This document shows positions 20,146-29,399 of a stretch of 64,000 nt of DNA, one piece after another. The position numbers and the translations under genes are program-made. Position 1 is the first letter of the stretch. Every line of letters begins with the position of its first letter. The notes below the pieces were generated by a model, which saw nothing but the letters and a program-made list of their open reading frames with translations, did not search any database and was not told the DNA's origin. This DNA is from Gloeocapsopsis sp. IPPAS B-1203 (lineage in GTDB: Bacteria; Cyanobacteriota; Cyanobacteriia; Cyanobacteriales; Chroococcidiopsidaceae), in contig NZ_PEIG01000008.1 of assembly GCF_002749975.1 (NCBI RefSeq), positions 124,001 through 188,000 on the forward strand, written 5' to 3'.

Positions 20146-21260
20146 GCTGCTAACCTCGCTGTATTTAATTCAACTAACCCACCTTGTTTTTTCATAGACT
20201 GAGTAGCAGCTTCTAAAATTTTGACTACTCGCAGTCCCGCTTCACCATCAGTGATTGGGCGATCGCCTTGTTGAATACAATGAATGAACTGTGATGCTTC
20301 AGTTTGCAATGCTTCTGTCATATCCAATTTGGGTGCCCACATATCACCTGTGCGATAACCAACTAGCATCTGATACATCTTTTCACTACCATTGACCGTA
20401 ATTCCCTTGTCGTATACTTTGACCTTTTCACTTGGTTCTAAGTCGTCATAGCAAATCATTTTTTGACTACCACCAAGTAGTGTCCGACGGACTTTGACTG
20501 GTGCTAACCAATTCGCATGAATGTGTGCAATTAAGTTATTTTCAAAAAACAATGTCAGGTAAGCAATGTTTTCTGGTTTGCCTGGAACGTGACTGATACC
20601 TGTAGCAGAGACTGCATAAGGCTCGGATTGCAAAACGTAGTCCATAATGGAAAGGTCGTGTACTGCTAAATCCCAAAGCACATTCACGTCATGCTGAAAC
20701 AAGCCTAAATTGACACGGACAGAATCATAGTAGTAAATGTCACCAACTACTTTGTTGGCGACGAGTTCTCGCATTTTACGTACGGCACCTGTATAAACAA
20801 AGGTATGATCGACCATCAGCACCAAATTACGCCGTTTTGCTTCCTCAATCAGTGTTATAGCCTGCTGAGAGTTAACAGTCATCGGTTTTTCTACTAGTAC
20901 GTGCTTGCCAGCTTGCAATGCTGCTAGAGCTAAATCAAAGTGAGTAGAAACTGGTGTCGCAATGGCGATCGCATCAATTGTTGGGTCGGCAAATAGATCT
21001 TGGCTATTTGTAGTCACTTTGATCGCTGGATACCGCGACTGCACCTTTGAGAGTCTTGCTACGTTAAAATCACTAACTGCTACAACTTCTGCTCCTGGTA
21101 ACTCAGCAAAACTACGGACTAAATTAGGTCCCCAGTAACCATAGCCGATGACACCAATATTGATTGTGTTGGCGGGGCTTTGCTGATTTGAGGAAATTAC
21201 TGAATATGGATAAACGTTTGAACCAAAACTTGATTTTGAGCGATCGCTAATATTTGTCAT
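20142..21260 (-). CDS. Gfo/Idh/MocA-family oxidoreductase, WlbA-like
   Basis: A 372-residue NAD(P)-dependent sugar dehydrogenase. The Rossmann motif IGVIGYGYWGPNLVRSF is at about residues 35-51, and the family signature VEKPMTVNS carries the catalytic-region lysine. The middle segment DHTFVYTGAVRKMREL and LFQHDVNVLWDLAVHDLSIM fits the group acting on UDP-N-acetyl-glucosaminuronic acid (WlbA). A non-conserved extension of about 30 residues precedes the Rossmann fold. It overlaps the aminotransferase gene by 4 bp (ATGA), so the two are likely translationally coupled. Confidence 0.88.
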   Translation of the reverse strand: MTNISDRSKSSFGSNVYPYSVISSNQQSPANTINIGVIGYGYWGPNLVRSFAELPGAEVVAVSDFNVARLSKVQSRYPAIKVTTNSQDLFADPTIDAIAIATPVSTHFDLALAALQAGKHVLVEKPMTVNSQQAITLIEEAKRRNLVLMVDHTFVYTGAVRKMRELVANKVVGDIYYYDSVRVNLGLFQHDVNVLWDLAVHDLSIMDYVLQSEPYAVSATGISHVPGKPENIAYLTLFFENNLIAHIHANWLAPVKVRRTLLGGSQKMICYDDLEPSEKVKVYDKGITVNGSEKMYQMLVGYRTGDMWAPKLDMTEALQTEASQFIHCIQQGDRPITDGEAGLRVVKILEAATQSMKKQGGLVELNTARLAA

Positions 21261-21334
21261 TGAAGTACAACCTATGCAAATAAATTTCTAAAAGTAAATT
21301 GATATAGAACAACGATGGTTACGCGAACTAACTT

Positions 21335-22318
21335 CTAATCTTTTTTAAAAGCAATCTTGTCAACTGCAAATTTCCTAAGTAACTTCATCTCTCCAGATTT
21401 GAGATCAACAACGAATAGAGAATTAGTTCCTTCAGTAGCAGGATCAGCTAGTGCAAATAATTGACCTGATGGCGAGAAAGCTAGACTTGCTAAATCATTT
21501 TTCAAAAGTTTGCCATTAAGGCTCAATTGCACCAATTGAACAAGCTTACCTCTACCAGTGATTGCAGATTTGTTTTGCAGATCTAACTGCACGAGAGTTG
21601 GAACTCCTTCTGAATCCATAGCAGTAGCGTAGATTCTGCCGTCTGGAGATTGAGCGAGATTGCTGAACCGATGATTTAATGGTAAATCTGGTAGACCTAA
21701 CGCAGCACCGGAATCTACTTGACCTGATCTGAAATTAATAACTGCTAGTTCAAAAGGCGGTTGACCTTGATTTAAACTAACAACACTCAGAATCTGGTCG
21801 TTTTGGATTGCTAATAAACTTTCAACTGTATTTTTCTTTTTAATTCTTCTCGCTTTTAAGCCTCTTGGTGCAGTTCTACCATCTTCGTTGAAAAGTATAA
21901 ATCGACTAAAATCACCTCTTCTAGTAGCTGCTGAGACGGAAACAACAAATGTTCCATTTGACAGCGCAGTAAAACCAGTTACCCGTTCCGAAGGCTTTTT
22001 AATCACAAAAGCTTTGTTGATGATCTCGATAGTTTCCTGTTGATTTTGAACAGTTTGTGCAGCAATTTCCGTAGTTAAAACTTCTTGACTTGTTACTAAG
22101 TTTACAGCTTGTAAGACGATTCCTGGAGTTTTATTAGCAGTTGAGGCATCGGCTAGATCTTCTGTGATCCTGCTGCTAGCTGAAGTAAGACGCACGCCAT
22201 AAATAGTGAGTGGCGGCTGTTGAGCAAAGGACGTAGTTGCAATGTTAGAGAGTACAGTTGTGGCAGCACTAGCTAGCGCTAACTTACCAAATCGTCTCCG
22301 TTTTAGTCTTAAATTCAT
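21335..22318 (-). CDS. Tat-signal exported protein, beta-propeller-like, unknown function
   Basis: A 327-residue protein. The N-terminus has a twin-arginine signal (KRRRFGKLALASA, residues 6-18) and a likely cleavage site after TTSFA near residue 32. The mature part contains repeated beta-strand blocks ending in phrases such as FSNLAQSPDGRIYAT and LASLAFSPSGQLFAL, which resemble propeller blades. No enzyme motif is evident. The gene lies 11 bp downstream of the large dimethylformamidase-like gene, so the two products may act together outside the membrane. Function is not assigned. Confidence 0.75.
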   Translation of the reverse strand: MNLRLKRRRFGKLALASAATTVLSNIATTSFAQQPPLTIYGVRLTSASSRITEDLADASTANKTPGIVLQAVNLVTSQEVLTTEIAAQTVQNQQETIEIINKAFVIKKPSERVTGFTALSNGTFVVSVSAATRRGDFSRFILFNEDGRTAPRGLKARRIKKKNTVESLLAIQNDQILSVVSLNQGQPPFELAVINFRSGQVDSGAALGLPDLPLNHRFSNLAQSPDGRIYATAMDSEGVPTLVQLDLQNKSAITGRGKLVQLVQLSLNGKLLKNDLASLAFSPSGQLFALADPATEGTNSLFVVDLKSGEMKLLRKFAVDKIAFKKD

Positions 22319-22329
22319 ATATGCAATCT

Positions 22330-25125
22330 TTAAGAAATAATGATGTTGTTATCTGGAAATTGAGGTTTGGCTCCCATATCTGCCAAGATATTGACAGTTA
22401 TTTGCTTAACGCGAACATCTTCCCGCGCTGGGCTGACACCATCACTGTCTAGCCCCCATGCCCACTGAATGGTTCCAGAGGCGAAAACTTTAGCTCCACT
22501 ACTAGCCGTATAGCGAACTGAATGGGCTTTAGTGAAATCTTGGTTCGAGGGAAGGGCTTGTTCTCCTGGCGGTTCGTCGAAGTTTGGTAATAAAGGAGCA
22601 GGCTGAACTGTTGATTGGGACAAAGTGACAAGACCAGAAGGACTAAACCCGTTGTTAACAATGAAGTCCCATTCATAGCCAACTAAGAGACCGAGTTGAT
22701 CTCCATTTTTGAGTCCTGTGTTTGCATAGTAAGGATCAGTACTGTTAGTTACGATATAATTAAAACCACCGTAAATATTTGGGGTGTCGCTACCATACAT
22801 GACTCCTAGCAAGGCGTTTTCTGGTCTCTGGTTCTGGGCACTGCGGAACTTATTGGTAGCTGCTGAGGCTCCTTGTTGCTGAGCAACTGGATCTAATGTC
22901 CAATCTTGTTTGTAGCACGCCATGATTCGGTTGGGCTTCACTTGACCAGCGGCAGGAGTAGAATTTTCAAACCTGACTCGCCAGTAACAAGTATTCGCCG
23001 AGAAAAATCCGAGATTAATTTTGGTATTGCGAGCAGCTTCAACAGCATCGCGCATTTCTTTAGACCAGTACTCGTCGTGACCTACTGACAAAAATACTTT
23101 GTGATTGAGTAATTTTCGTCCATCGGTGTGTACTTGCATATTGTCTGTGTAGGTGACATTGTAAGCTTGAGATTCCAGCCAACGAATCATGTTGTACTCC
23201 CATCGCAAGGGCGTGTCAGCTTCATAAGACTCTTGAATGCTTGCTTGAGAGAAGGGGCGATCGTAGGAAACTTTGAAAGCTCTTTGACCACCAATGCTGT
23301 TAAAGCTGTATAAGCTGTAACCTCCTGTCGTGCTATAAGCCAAAACAGTAGAAACCGCACTTTGGAATAGAACGTCTGCATTGCTGCTATCATCGCGCAC
23401 AACAAACCACACGTGGGCTACTTTGCTTGTTGCGAGGTCAGTTAACTTAGCTACATACAAACCACTAGTCCAGTTGTTACCTACTTGCAAAACGTAGGAA
23501 GTTGCCCAGTTACACTCAACCAAGCGGGTATTGGGTTCTAGAGTACAGGCGGGTTGGGTGTTACCATTTAGCGAACCGCTGCTCGCCATTAGTCTCCCTC
23601 CTGTGCCGCCATAATAACCCAAGCGGTACACGTCGATAGTAAACTGTCCGGCTTTTCCCAGAGAAACTTTAATGTCTAGCGATCCTCCTTTATTGACACT
23701 AGTGGCTGAGGCGTAGCCAGCAATCTCACCACTAGCTCGGTTGACTAGCTTCCAGTTAGTCGTACCAGGATTGAGGTTCTCTAAATAAATGGGGTTAGGA
23801 TTTGTGGGATTAGCTCTAGCAGTGAAAGTAACGCTATCTGTGTTGGGGGCTGTCACACTTACAGTATTGACTGCACCAGCAGTTGTTCCCAAAGTCAGTG
23901 TCGTGCTTGTTTGACCGTTGGTGTTAGTTACGGCAGTAGTAGGTGAAACTGTACCACCTCCACTCACAACTGCAAAGTTGACTGTGACTCCTGATAGAGG
24001 ATTACCAGCACTGTCTTTGACTTGAACAACTAATGGGTTAGACAAGGTAGTTCCTACTGTACCGCTTTGATTGTCTCCACTTACTTTAGTAATCGTGGGA
24101 AAATTGCCAGCACTGAAGGCTATGTCACGGAAATAGTTACTGTTTCGCCAAGAATTGGTAGGAAAAGTTCCCGAATTACCAAATACTCCATTGTTGCCAT
24201 CAGCAACAGAGCTGATATCTCCATTGACAACTGAGCTTGCTAATCCGTTAGTAGTAGCAACATAGTGGCTATGAATATTGACACTGACTACGTAGGTTGT
24301 ATTAGCTTGAATATTCAGGGGTGTACTGAGAGTCTGCTGCTGCCAACCAGATGCTGTTTCGTTTGCGAAAGCTACACTGGCTAAAAGAGTACCGTTTGAC
24401 GACCAAATTTTACCAACATGGCTACCACTATCACTCGGTGCTTTCCAATAACGAATTGCAGTAATCTGTCCTGCTTTGGCACTGCGGAATTTCATTCCTA
24501 GTTCGTAAGAAACACCGTCAGTTTCGTTTGGAACTTGTGGCGTCTGAGTTGTAAAAATGAATTGGTTATTTGAGGTTGGAGGGGGAGGTGGGGGAGAAGA
24601 ATTATTGCTAGCAACGAAGACTATATCGCGGTAGTAGTTACTATTGTTCCAAGCACTAGTTGGGAAAGATCCTGGACTAGTGTTGTAAACTCCATTGCTG
24701 CCGTCAGCAACCGAGTTGAGATCTCCATTGACAACTGAACTTGCCAACCCACTTAGAGTTATGGGGTAGTAAAGATTGACATTGACACTGACGACGTAGG
24801 TTGTGTTGGCTTGAATATCTAGTGGTGTACTGAGAGCTTGCTGTTGCCAACCAGAACCCGTTTCATTGGAGAAAGTTACACTAGCTAAAAGAGAACCTGT
24901 TGATGACCAAATTTTACCAACATGAGTGCCAGTCTCACTCGATGATTTCCAATAACGAATTGCCGTAATTTGACCTGCCTTGGTACTTTGGAACTTCATC
25001 CCTAGTTCGTAGGGAATACCGTCAGTCTTACCTGAAGCTTGTGGTGATTGAGTTGTAAATAATGTTTGCTCAATTGTTTGAGCTTGAGCTATAAAAACTT
25101 CGTTAGTATCAATTTGACTACTCAT
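22330..25125 (-). CDS. Multidomain DUF4082 x2 + Ig-like + N,N-dimethylformamidase-beta-like protein
   Basis: A 931-residue protein. Residues 22-173 and 189-339 are two similar DUF4082 domains, presumed carbohydrate- or surface-binding beta-sandwiches, joined by a proline-rich linker. Residues 343-438 resemble a bacterial Ig-like (invasin/Big-type) domain. Residues 446-931 match the large-subunit fold of N,N-dimethylformamidase, with FLSVGHDEYWSKEMRD and NLGFFSANTCYWRVRF as landmarks. No signal peptide is visible at the ATG, and there is no good upstream in-frame start, so the export route is unclear. In this operon it probably acts on or binds the polysaccharide; amidase activity on an N-acyl sugar is speculative. 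Confidence 0.82.
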   Translation of the reverse strand: MSSQIDTNEVFIAQAQTIEQTLFTTQSPQASGKTDGIPYELGMKFQSTKAGQITAIRYWKSSSETGTHVGKIWSSTGSLLASVTFSNETGSGWQQQALSTPLDIQANTTYVVSVNVNLYYPITLSGLASSVVNGDLNSVADGSNGVYNTSPGSFPTSAWNNSNYYRDIVFVASNNSSPPPPPPTSNNQFIFTTQTPQVPNETDGVSYELGMKFRSAKAGQITAIRYWKAPSDSGSHVGKIWSSNGTLLASVAFANETASGWQQQTLSTPLNIQANTTYVVSVNIHSHYVATTNGLASSVVNGDISSVADGNNGVFGNSGTFPTNSWRNSNYFRDIAFSAGNFPTITKVSGDNQSGTVGTTLSNPLVVQVKDSAGNPLSGVTVNFAVVSGGGTVSPTTAVTNTNGQTSTTLTLGTTAGAVNTVSVTAPNTDSVTFTARANPTNPNPIYLENLNPGTTNWKLVNRASGEIAGYASATSVNKGGSLDIKVSLGKAGQFTIDVYRLGYYGGTGGRLMASSGSLNGNTQPACTLEPNTRLVECNWATSYVLQVGNNWTSGLYVAKLTDLATSKVAHVWFVVRDDSSNADVLFQSAVSTVLAYSTTGGYSLYSFNSIGGQRAFKVSYDRPFSQASIQESYEADTPLRWEYNMIRWLESQAYNVTYTDNMQVHTDGRKLLNHKVFLSVGHDEYWSKEMRDAVEAARNTKINLGFFSANTCYWRVRFENSTPAAGQVKPNRIMACYKQDWTLDPVAQQQGASAATNKFRSAQNQRPENALLGVMYGSDTPNIYGGFNYIVTNSTDPYYANTGLKNGDQLGLLVGYEWDFIVNNGFSPSGLVTLSQSTVQPAPLLPNFDEPPGEQALPSNQDFTKAHSVRYTASSGAKVFASGTIQWAWGLDSDGVSPAREDVRVKQITVNILADMGAKPQFPDNNIIIS

Positions 25126-25203
25126 TTTGTTGAATATACTTATTCTTATAAAAAAGCCTGTTTAACTTAATACAGATACATTAGGTCTAATTTCTTTTCC
25201 TAC

Positions 25204-25728
25204 TTAACTGACATACTGTTTTGGCAACTCTGATAAGCTAACTCTAGGTTCGTGGGCGTCACGGATATTGCCTACAATGCGAGCTGGTACTCCTACCACA
25301 GTTGTATTATCAGGAACATCACAAGTGACGACAGCTCCAGCCCCAACTATGGCATTTTCCCCAATTGTGACTCCTGGTAGGATAGTTGCATTGCTGCCAA
25401 TAGAGGCACGGCGCTTCACGCGAGTTTCAATTACAGACCAATCTGCTTCTGTTTGCAGACTACCATCTTGATTGGTAGCGTGAGGATAAAGGTCATTAGT
25501 AAACATAACTCCATGACCAACGAATACTTCGTCTTCTATAACCACACCCTCGCAAATAAAGGTATGAGATGACACTTTACACCGAGAGCCGATCGCAACA
25601 TTTTTTTGAATCTCGACAAATGTGCCAATTTTAGTTTCGTCGCCAATTGTGCAACCATAGAGATTAACTAAATGAGGATGAAAAATCTTGACGTTGCTAC
25701 CTAGTTTTACATCATTGTTGATTGGCAT
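25204..25728 (-). CDS. N-acetyltransferase, hexapeptide type, WlbB/WbpD-like
   Basis: A 174-residue left-handed beta-helix acyltransferase. The repeats run from [19 protein letters not shown] through [17 protein letters not shown] to [20 protein letters not shown]. The [14 protein letters not shown] segment and the following TEADW are typical of enzymes that N-acetylate UDP-3-amino-glucuronic acid derivatives (WlbB/WbpD). It is encoded between the ABC exporter ATPase gene and the large DUF4082 gene. It completes a possible WlbA-WlbC-WlbB route with the genes at 19048-21260. Confidence 0.87.
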   Translation of the reverse strand: MPINNDVKLGSNVKIFHPHLVNLYGCTIGDETKIGTFVEIQKNVAIGSRCKVSSHTFICEGVVIEDEVFVGHGVMFTNDLYPHATNQDGSLQTEADWSVIETRVKRRASIGSNATILPGVTIGENAIVGAGAVVTCDVPDNTTVVGVPARIVGNIRDAHEPRVSLSELPKQYVS

Positions 25729-25774
25729 TTTTTATTACCTTTCTTAATATTACGAATAGAAGATTTAAGTATTT

Positions 25775-27049
25775 CTAGATATTTCTGTAAGATGTCCAAA
25801 TAGCATCTTCTATGTATTTGCATTCATTAGCTTGCCATTCATATTCTTCTCGTTGAGTACCATGCATAGTGACTTCAAACGGGCAGATATTAGTTAAATT
25901 TTCCAATAAAGTATTGCTAGAACGCTCAGAAAACCATGTAGTTAAGGTATAAGAACCCATATAAAGCCTTGACTTTGGTATTTCGCAACGCAGAATAAAA
26001 GTTCCTGCTTCTTTACGGAAAGGAGCTTGAGAATCAAATAACCAAAAAATACAAATTGGTTGTTGGAGTTCATCTACCACTTGAAAAGAAAAACATAAAC
26101 TGTGGTGTGGTTTATCTACGTTGAGTGCAAACTCAAAAGTAATAGGTTTCCCCCAGCAATGAACTCCTTGTTCTTCAGAGGTATATGCTCGTACCCAAGC
26201 TACATAGTTGCCTGTTTTGTTGGTAGGTGCTTGATAATAAGCTGGTTGTTCATCTGCAGATTTTTGCCCAGCCATGTACAACTGCATAGCTTTATCTGTA
26301 CAACCATCAAATTGAACGCCACCTTTGAAAAGAAGTACACAACGTTTAGTTAATTGGGCGATCGCTTGCATACTATGACTAACAAATAAGACTGTTCGTC
26401 CTTCTTTTGTTGCCACATCTCCCATTTTTCCTAAACACTTCTTTTGAAATGTTGAATCACCTACCGCTAGTACTTCATCTACAATTAAAATTTCTGGTTC
26501 TAAGTGGGCTGCAACTGAAAATGCAAGGCGGACATACATTCCAGAAGAGTAACGCTTGACTGGGGTATCTAAAAACTTCTCAACTTCAGCAAAGGCGACA
26601 ATTTCATCAAATTTTTGCTTAATTTCGGTTCTACTCATTCCTAAAATAGAACCATTAAGGTAGATGTTTTCTCTACCAGTTAATTCTGGGTGAAATCCTG
26701 TTCCTACTTCTAATAAACTTGCGACTCGTCCTCTGACAGCTATGCTACCTGCAGTAGGTTCTGTAATCCGACTCAATAGTTTTAATAATGTTGACTTTCC
26801 TGCGCCATTACGTCCAATAATACCAACAGCTTCACCTTGTTTAATCTCAAAAGAAACCTCTTTCAAAGCCCAAAACTCTTCTCGAATTTGCTTTGTTTCT
26901 TTTTTAGAAAGAGGTTTTAAAGTACCAACTAAGGATTGTGCAGTACTGTTCATTGCCTCACGAAATGTCTTGTAACGGACATTACCTTCCTTTTGATGTC
27001 CAAGAACGTACTTTTTACTTAAGTTCTCAACCTGAATTATTGATGACAT
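25775..27049 (-). CDS. wzt: Polysaccharide ABC exporter ATPase with C-terminal carbohydrate-binding domain (Wzt-like)
   Basis: A 424-residue ATPase. Walker A is GRNGAGKST, the ABC signature is RYSSGMYVRLAF, and Walker B is EILIVDEVLAVGD. Residues about 285-420 form an extra beta-rich domain like Wzt C-terminal domains, which recognise the non-reducing end of the glycan and thereby select the export substrate. The N-terminal extension KYVLGHQKEGNVRYKTFREA is also typical. Its gene follows the permease gene at 27065-27892 by 15 bp. Confidence in the transporter class is high. Confidence 0.92.
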   Translation of the reverse strand: MSSIIQVENLSKKYVLGHQKEGNVRYKTFREAMNSTAQSLVGTLKPLSKKETKQIREEFWALKEVSFEIKQGEAVGIIGRNGAGKSTLLKLLSRITEPTAGSIAVRGRVASLLEVGTGFHPELTGRENIYLNGSILGMSRTEIKQKFDEIVAFAEVEKFLDTPVKRYSSGMYVRLAFSVAAHLEPEILIVDEVLAVGDSTFQKKCLGKMGDVATKEGRTVLFVSHSMQAIAQLTKRCVLLFKGGVQFDGCTDKAMQLYMAGQKSADEQPAYYQAPTNKTGNYVAWVRAYTSEEQGVHCWGKPITFEFALNVDKPHHSLCFSFQVVDELQQPICIFWLFDSQAPFRKEAGTFILRCEIPKSRLYMGSYTLTTWFSERSSNTLLENLTNICPFEVTMHGTQREEYEWQANECKYIEDAIWTSYRNI

Positions 27050-27064
27050 TTATCTAACTCCTAC

Positions 27065-27892
27065 CTAAATCACGTCAGCAAAAGTACGCTCAACTTTGCG
27101 GAAGTATGAAATACCAGTCCATAGCAGTACCGCAACTAAAGCTAGAGAAAGTACAAATCCAGGCATATATATCTGCGATTCACTACCCAAAATTGCCCAA
27201 CGAAAACCGTCAATTACTCCTACCATTGGATTGAGTGAATATATTAAGCGCCACTTTTCGGGAACAATTGTGCTACTAAAACCTACTGGCGAAATGTATA
27301 AACCAAACTGCACAATAAACGGTACAACATAGCGGAAATCTCGATATTCTACAGTTAATGCTGCTAGCCACAATCCCGCACCCATTGACGCTGCAAAAGC
27401 AACCAGAATAAATAATGGTAAAGTCAAAACTCGCCAATCAGGGACAAAGTTGTACCATGCCATTAATCCTAATAAAATTATGCCAGAAATCATGAAATCA
27501 ACAAAGCTGACAATGACTGCACTGGTGGGAATAATTAAGCGGGGAAAGTAAACTTTAGAAAGTAAGTTAGCGTTGCTAATTAAACTATTACTGCATTCTG
27601 TCAATGCACCAGAGAAAAACTGCCAAGGTAACATAGCAGCATAAACGAGAATTGGGTAGGGTGTATTACCTTCAGTAGGTAGATTTGCCAATCGACCAAA
27701 TACAATGCTAAATACAACCATTGTTAAAAATGGGCGAAGCAATGCCCATGTCATCCCAATAACTGTTTGCTTATAACGCACCAAAACATCACGCCAAGCA
27801 AGAAAGTAAAATAGCTCTCGATATTTCCAAATATCTTTCCAATACTGACTTTCGGTATGTCCCGCCTTAATAATTAGTTTTCTTGTATGCAT
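27065..27892 (-). CDS. wzm: Polysaccharide ABC exporter permease (Wzm-like)
   Basis: A 275-residue ABC-2 type permease with six hydrophobic segments; RDVLVRYKQTVIGMTWALLRP is the conserved cytoplasmic motif just before the first span. With Wzt it forms the channel that moves undecaprenyl-linked polysaccharide to the periplasm. It is the first gene of the leftward polysaccharide cluster, and the 1.5-kb spacer upstream should hold the main promoter. Confidence 0.92.
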   Translation of the reverse strand: MHTRKLIIKAGHTESQYWKDIWKYRELFYFLAWRDVLVRYKQTVIGMTWALLRPFLTMVVFSIVFGRLANLPTEGNTPYPILVYAAMLPWQFFSGALTECSNSLISNANLLSKVYFPRLIIPTSAVIVSFVDFMISGIILLGLMAWYNFVPDWRVLTLPLFILVAFAASMGAGLWLAALTVEYRDFRYVVPFIVQFGLYISPVGFSSTIVPEKWRLIYSLNPMVGVIDGFRWAILGSESQIYMPGFVLSLALVAVLLWTGISYFRKVERTFADVI

Positions 27893-29399
27893 ATAGTTTC
27901 TTCTAAATTACGTCCTGTACTTCTGCTGATGTATTGTTGGCTTATAAAACTTAGCATTTTACAAAAAAAATGAATTTGAAAACTTCGATATGAATATAAA
28001 AAACAATAAAAATGTTTTATTTGAAAAAAGAGAATATAACAGTATTACACCTAAGCTATTTACAAAAACATAGCTTATTAGGTTGTGAAACACCCAACTT
28101 CAGTAGATATACGGTAGCCAAAAATAATCAAGTAGTATAGCTGAAGAAAATAGAGAATATAGAATGTTCTGAATATCTCATTTAGCTCATATCTTGTGCT
28201 TTTTATTAGTTGTAAGGTTGATAAATTCTGAACTGCATCCATCTTATGCTCAAGTAAATTAAACGTCAGAATCTTAATCAGAGCTTTACTCAAAATTTGT
28301 ATTTAAACCAATGCTTACAAAATTGATATAAAGCTATACACAAACACATTATGTCAATGTTTAAATGTACATCAACACAATTTCTAAAGCTCTCAAGTTG
28401 GTTGTTTTTCAAGCATGGTAAAATGAAACAACTCAGTGAGGGAAGTTTAACCATTGCACATTAATGAGTACCTCTTCGCCATTCAAATGACAGCACTGTA
28501 AACTAGCAACAATTTATCTACGTGTACTGTTATTGTTTTTAATACTTAATATTAGTTTTGCCACTTAGAAGAAACGATGTGCAGTAGAGAGGTTCAGTCT
28601 CTTGAACAAGTTTATAGATGGATAATGTACTAACCACATCTAAGGTTAGCAACTGTTTCTTAATGCTTTGTTATTAAAATTTGTATTAAGTTTGAAGGTC
28701 AGTGGAAACACGGTTGCTGCATCGTTATTTTGCTGTTTACATAACTAATTCTGTTCAAGAATGGCTAAGCATTTCTTGCTGAGAGCTTTGAGAGTAACAT
28801 GGGAATGAGTTTCTCTAAATGATGAATGTAGATAATATATCAAGGCTGCTCATTCTGTAATTGTTTAATTTGAGCTTGTGAGCTATCACAAAATAAATAT
28901 TTAATAATGTATATGGAGCAAGACATTGCTTCAGAAAAAAGCTCCCGCATTATCTCATAGCGCTACAAGATCACTTATTAGCTGTGAAATCATCAATGAG
29001 TTCTGTAAAATTCAGTACATTAGAACTCATCCAACATAGTTTGTTTCAGAATTTTTTTTAATGGTCAGCATTGTTTGGCATCTGTGAGCAGTATCCTCAA
29101 GCTGATGATTTTATCTTAAAGTATGGCTTGTACCGTGGTCAATTGATAACACATAGCAAACATCAGCAAAGTAATTAATCAATTAAATATCGATATGTAG
29201 TGTAGGCATCTTGTCTGTCCATGCTCAATACGGGAAAATTTGTTGTCTGTGATACATCATTCTTTTTTGTATACAGTATCCTAGTCAATCATTAGTTTAA
29301 TATCTCCTTTGAACGAGTACAAAATCAGCACAAAGTAAGATGCCAGATTATTGCAAATTAAATTGTGAGGCTGATGTAAACCCTACTTAGTATCTAGAT
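27893..29399. other. 1.5-kb AT-rich divergent intergenic region
   Basis: This lies between the leftward polysaccharide cluster and the rightward transporter operon. The only long open frame (28078-28293, minus) has no ribosome binding site, no recognisable protein features and atypical composition. No tRNA, IS end or tandem repeat was seen. Promoters for both directions must lie here; the candidate for the right-hand operon is listed separately. An untranslated leader or small RNA could be present. Confidence 0.6.
29241..29282 (+). promoter_or_regulatory. NtcA-like site with -10 box and TTGTATACA operator-like motif
   Basis: TGT-N10-ACA (29241-29256), equal to GTT-N8-TAC, is followed after 21 bp by TATCCT (29277-29282), a TAN3T -10 box. 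The palindromic motif TTGTATACA (29267-29275) lies just before it. The same nine bases occur in the promoter at 41741-41782, next to the GntR-family regulator gene. The NtcA consensus is GTA-N8-TAC, so this site has one mismatch. It lies 118 bp before the ATPase start. Confidence 0.5.

Noticed and set aside
28078-28293. 71-codon minus-strand open frame in the long spacer
   Set aside because: No ribosome binding site, no recognisable protein features, composition like the surrounding AT-rich spacer.
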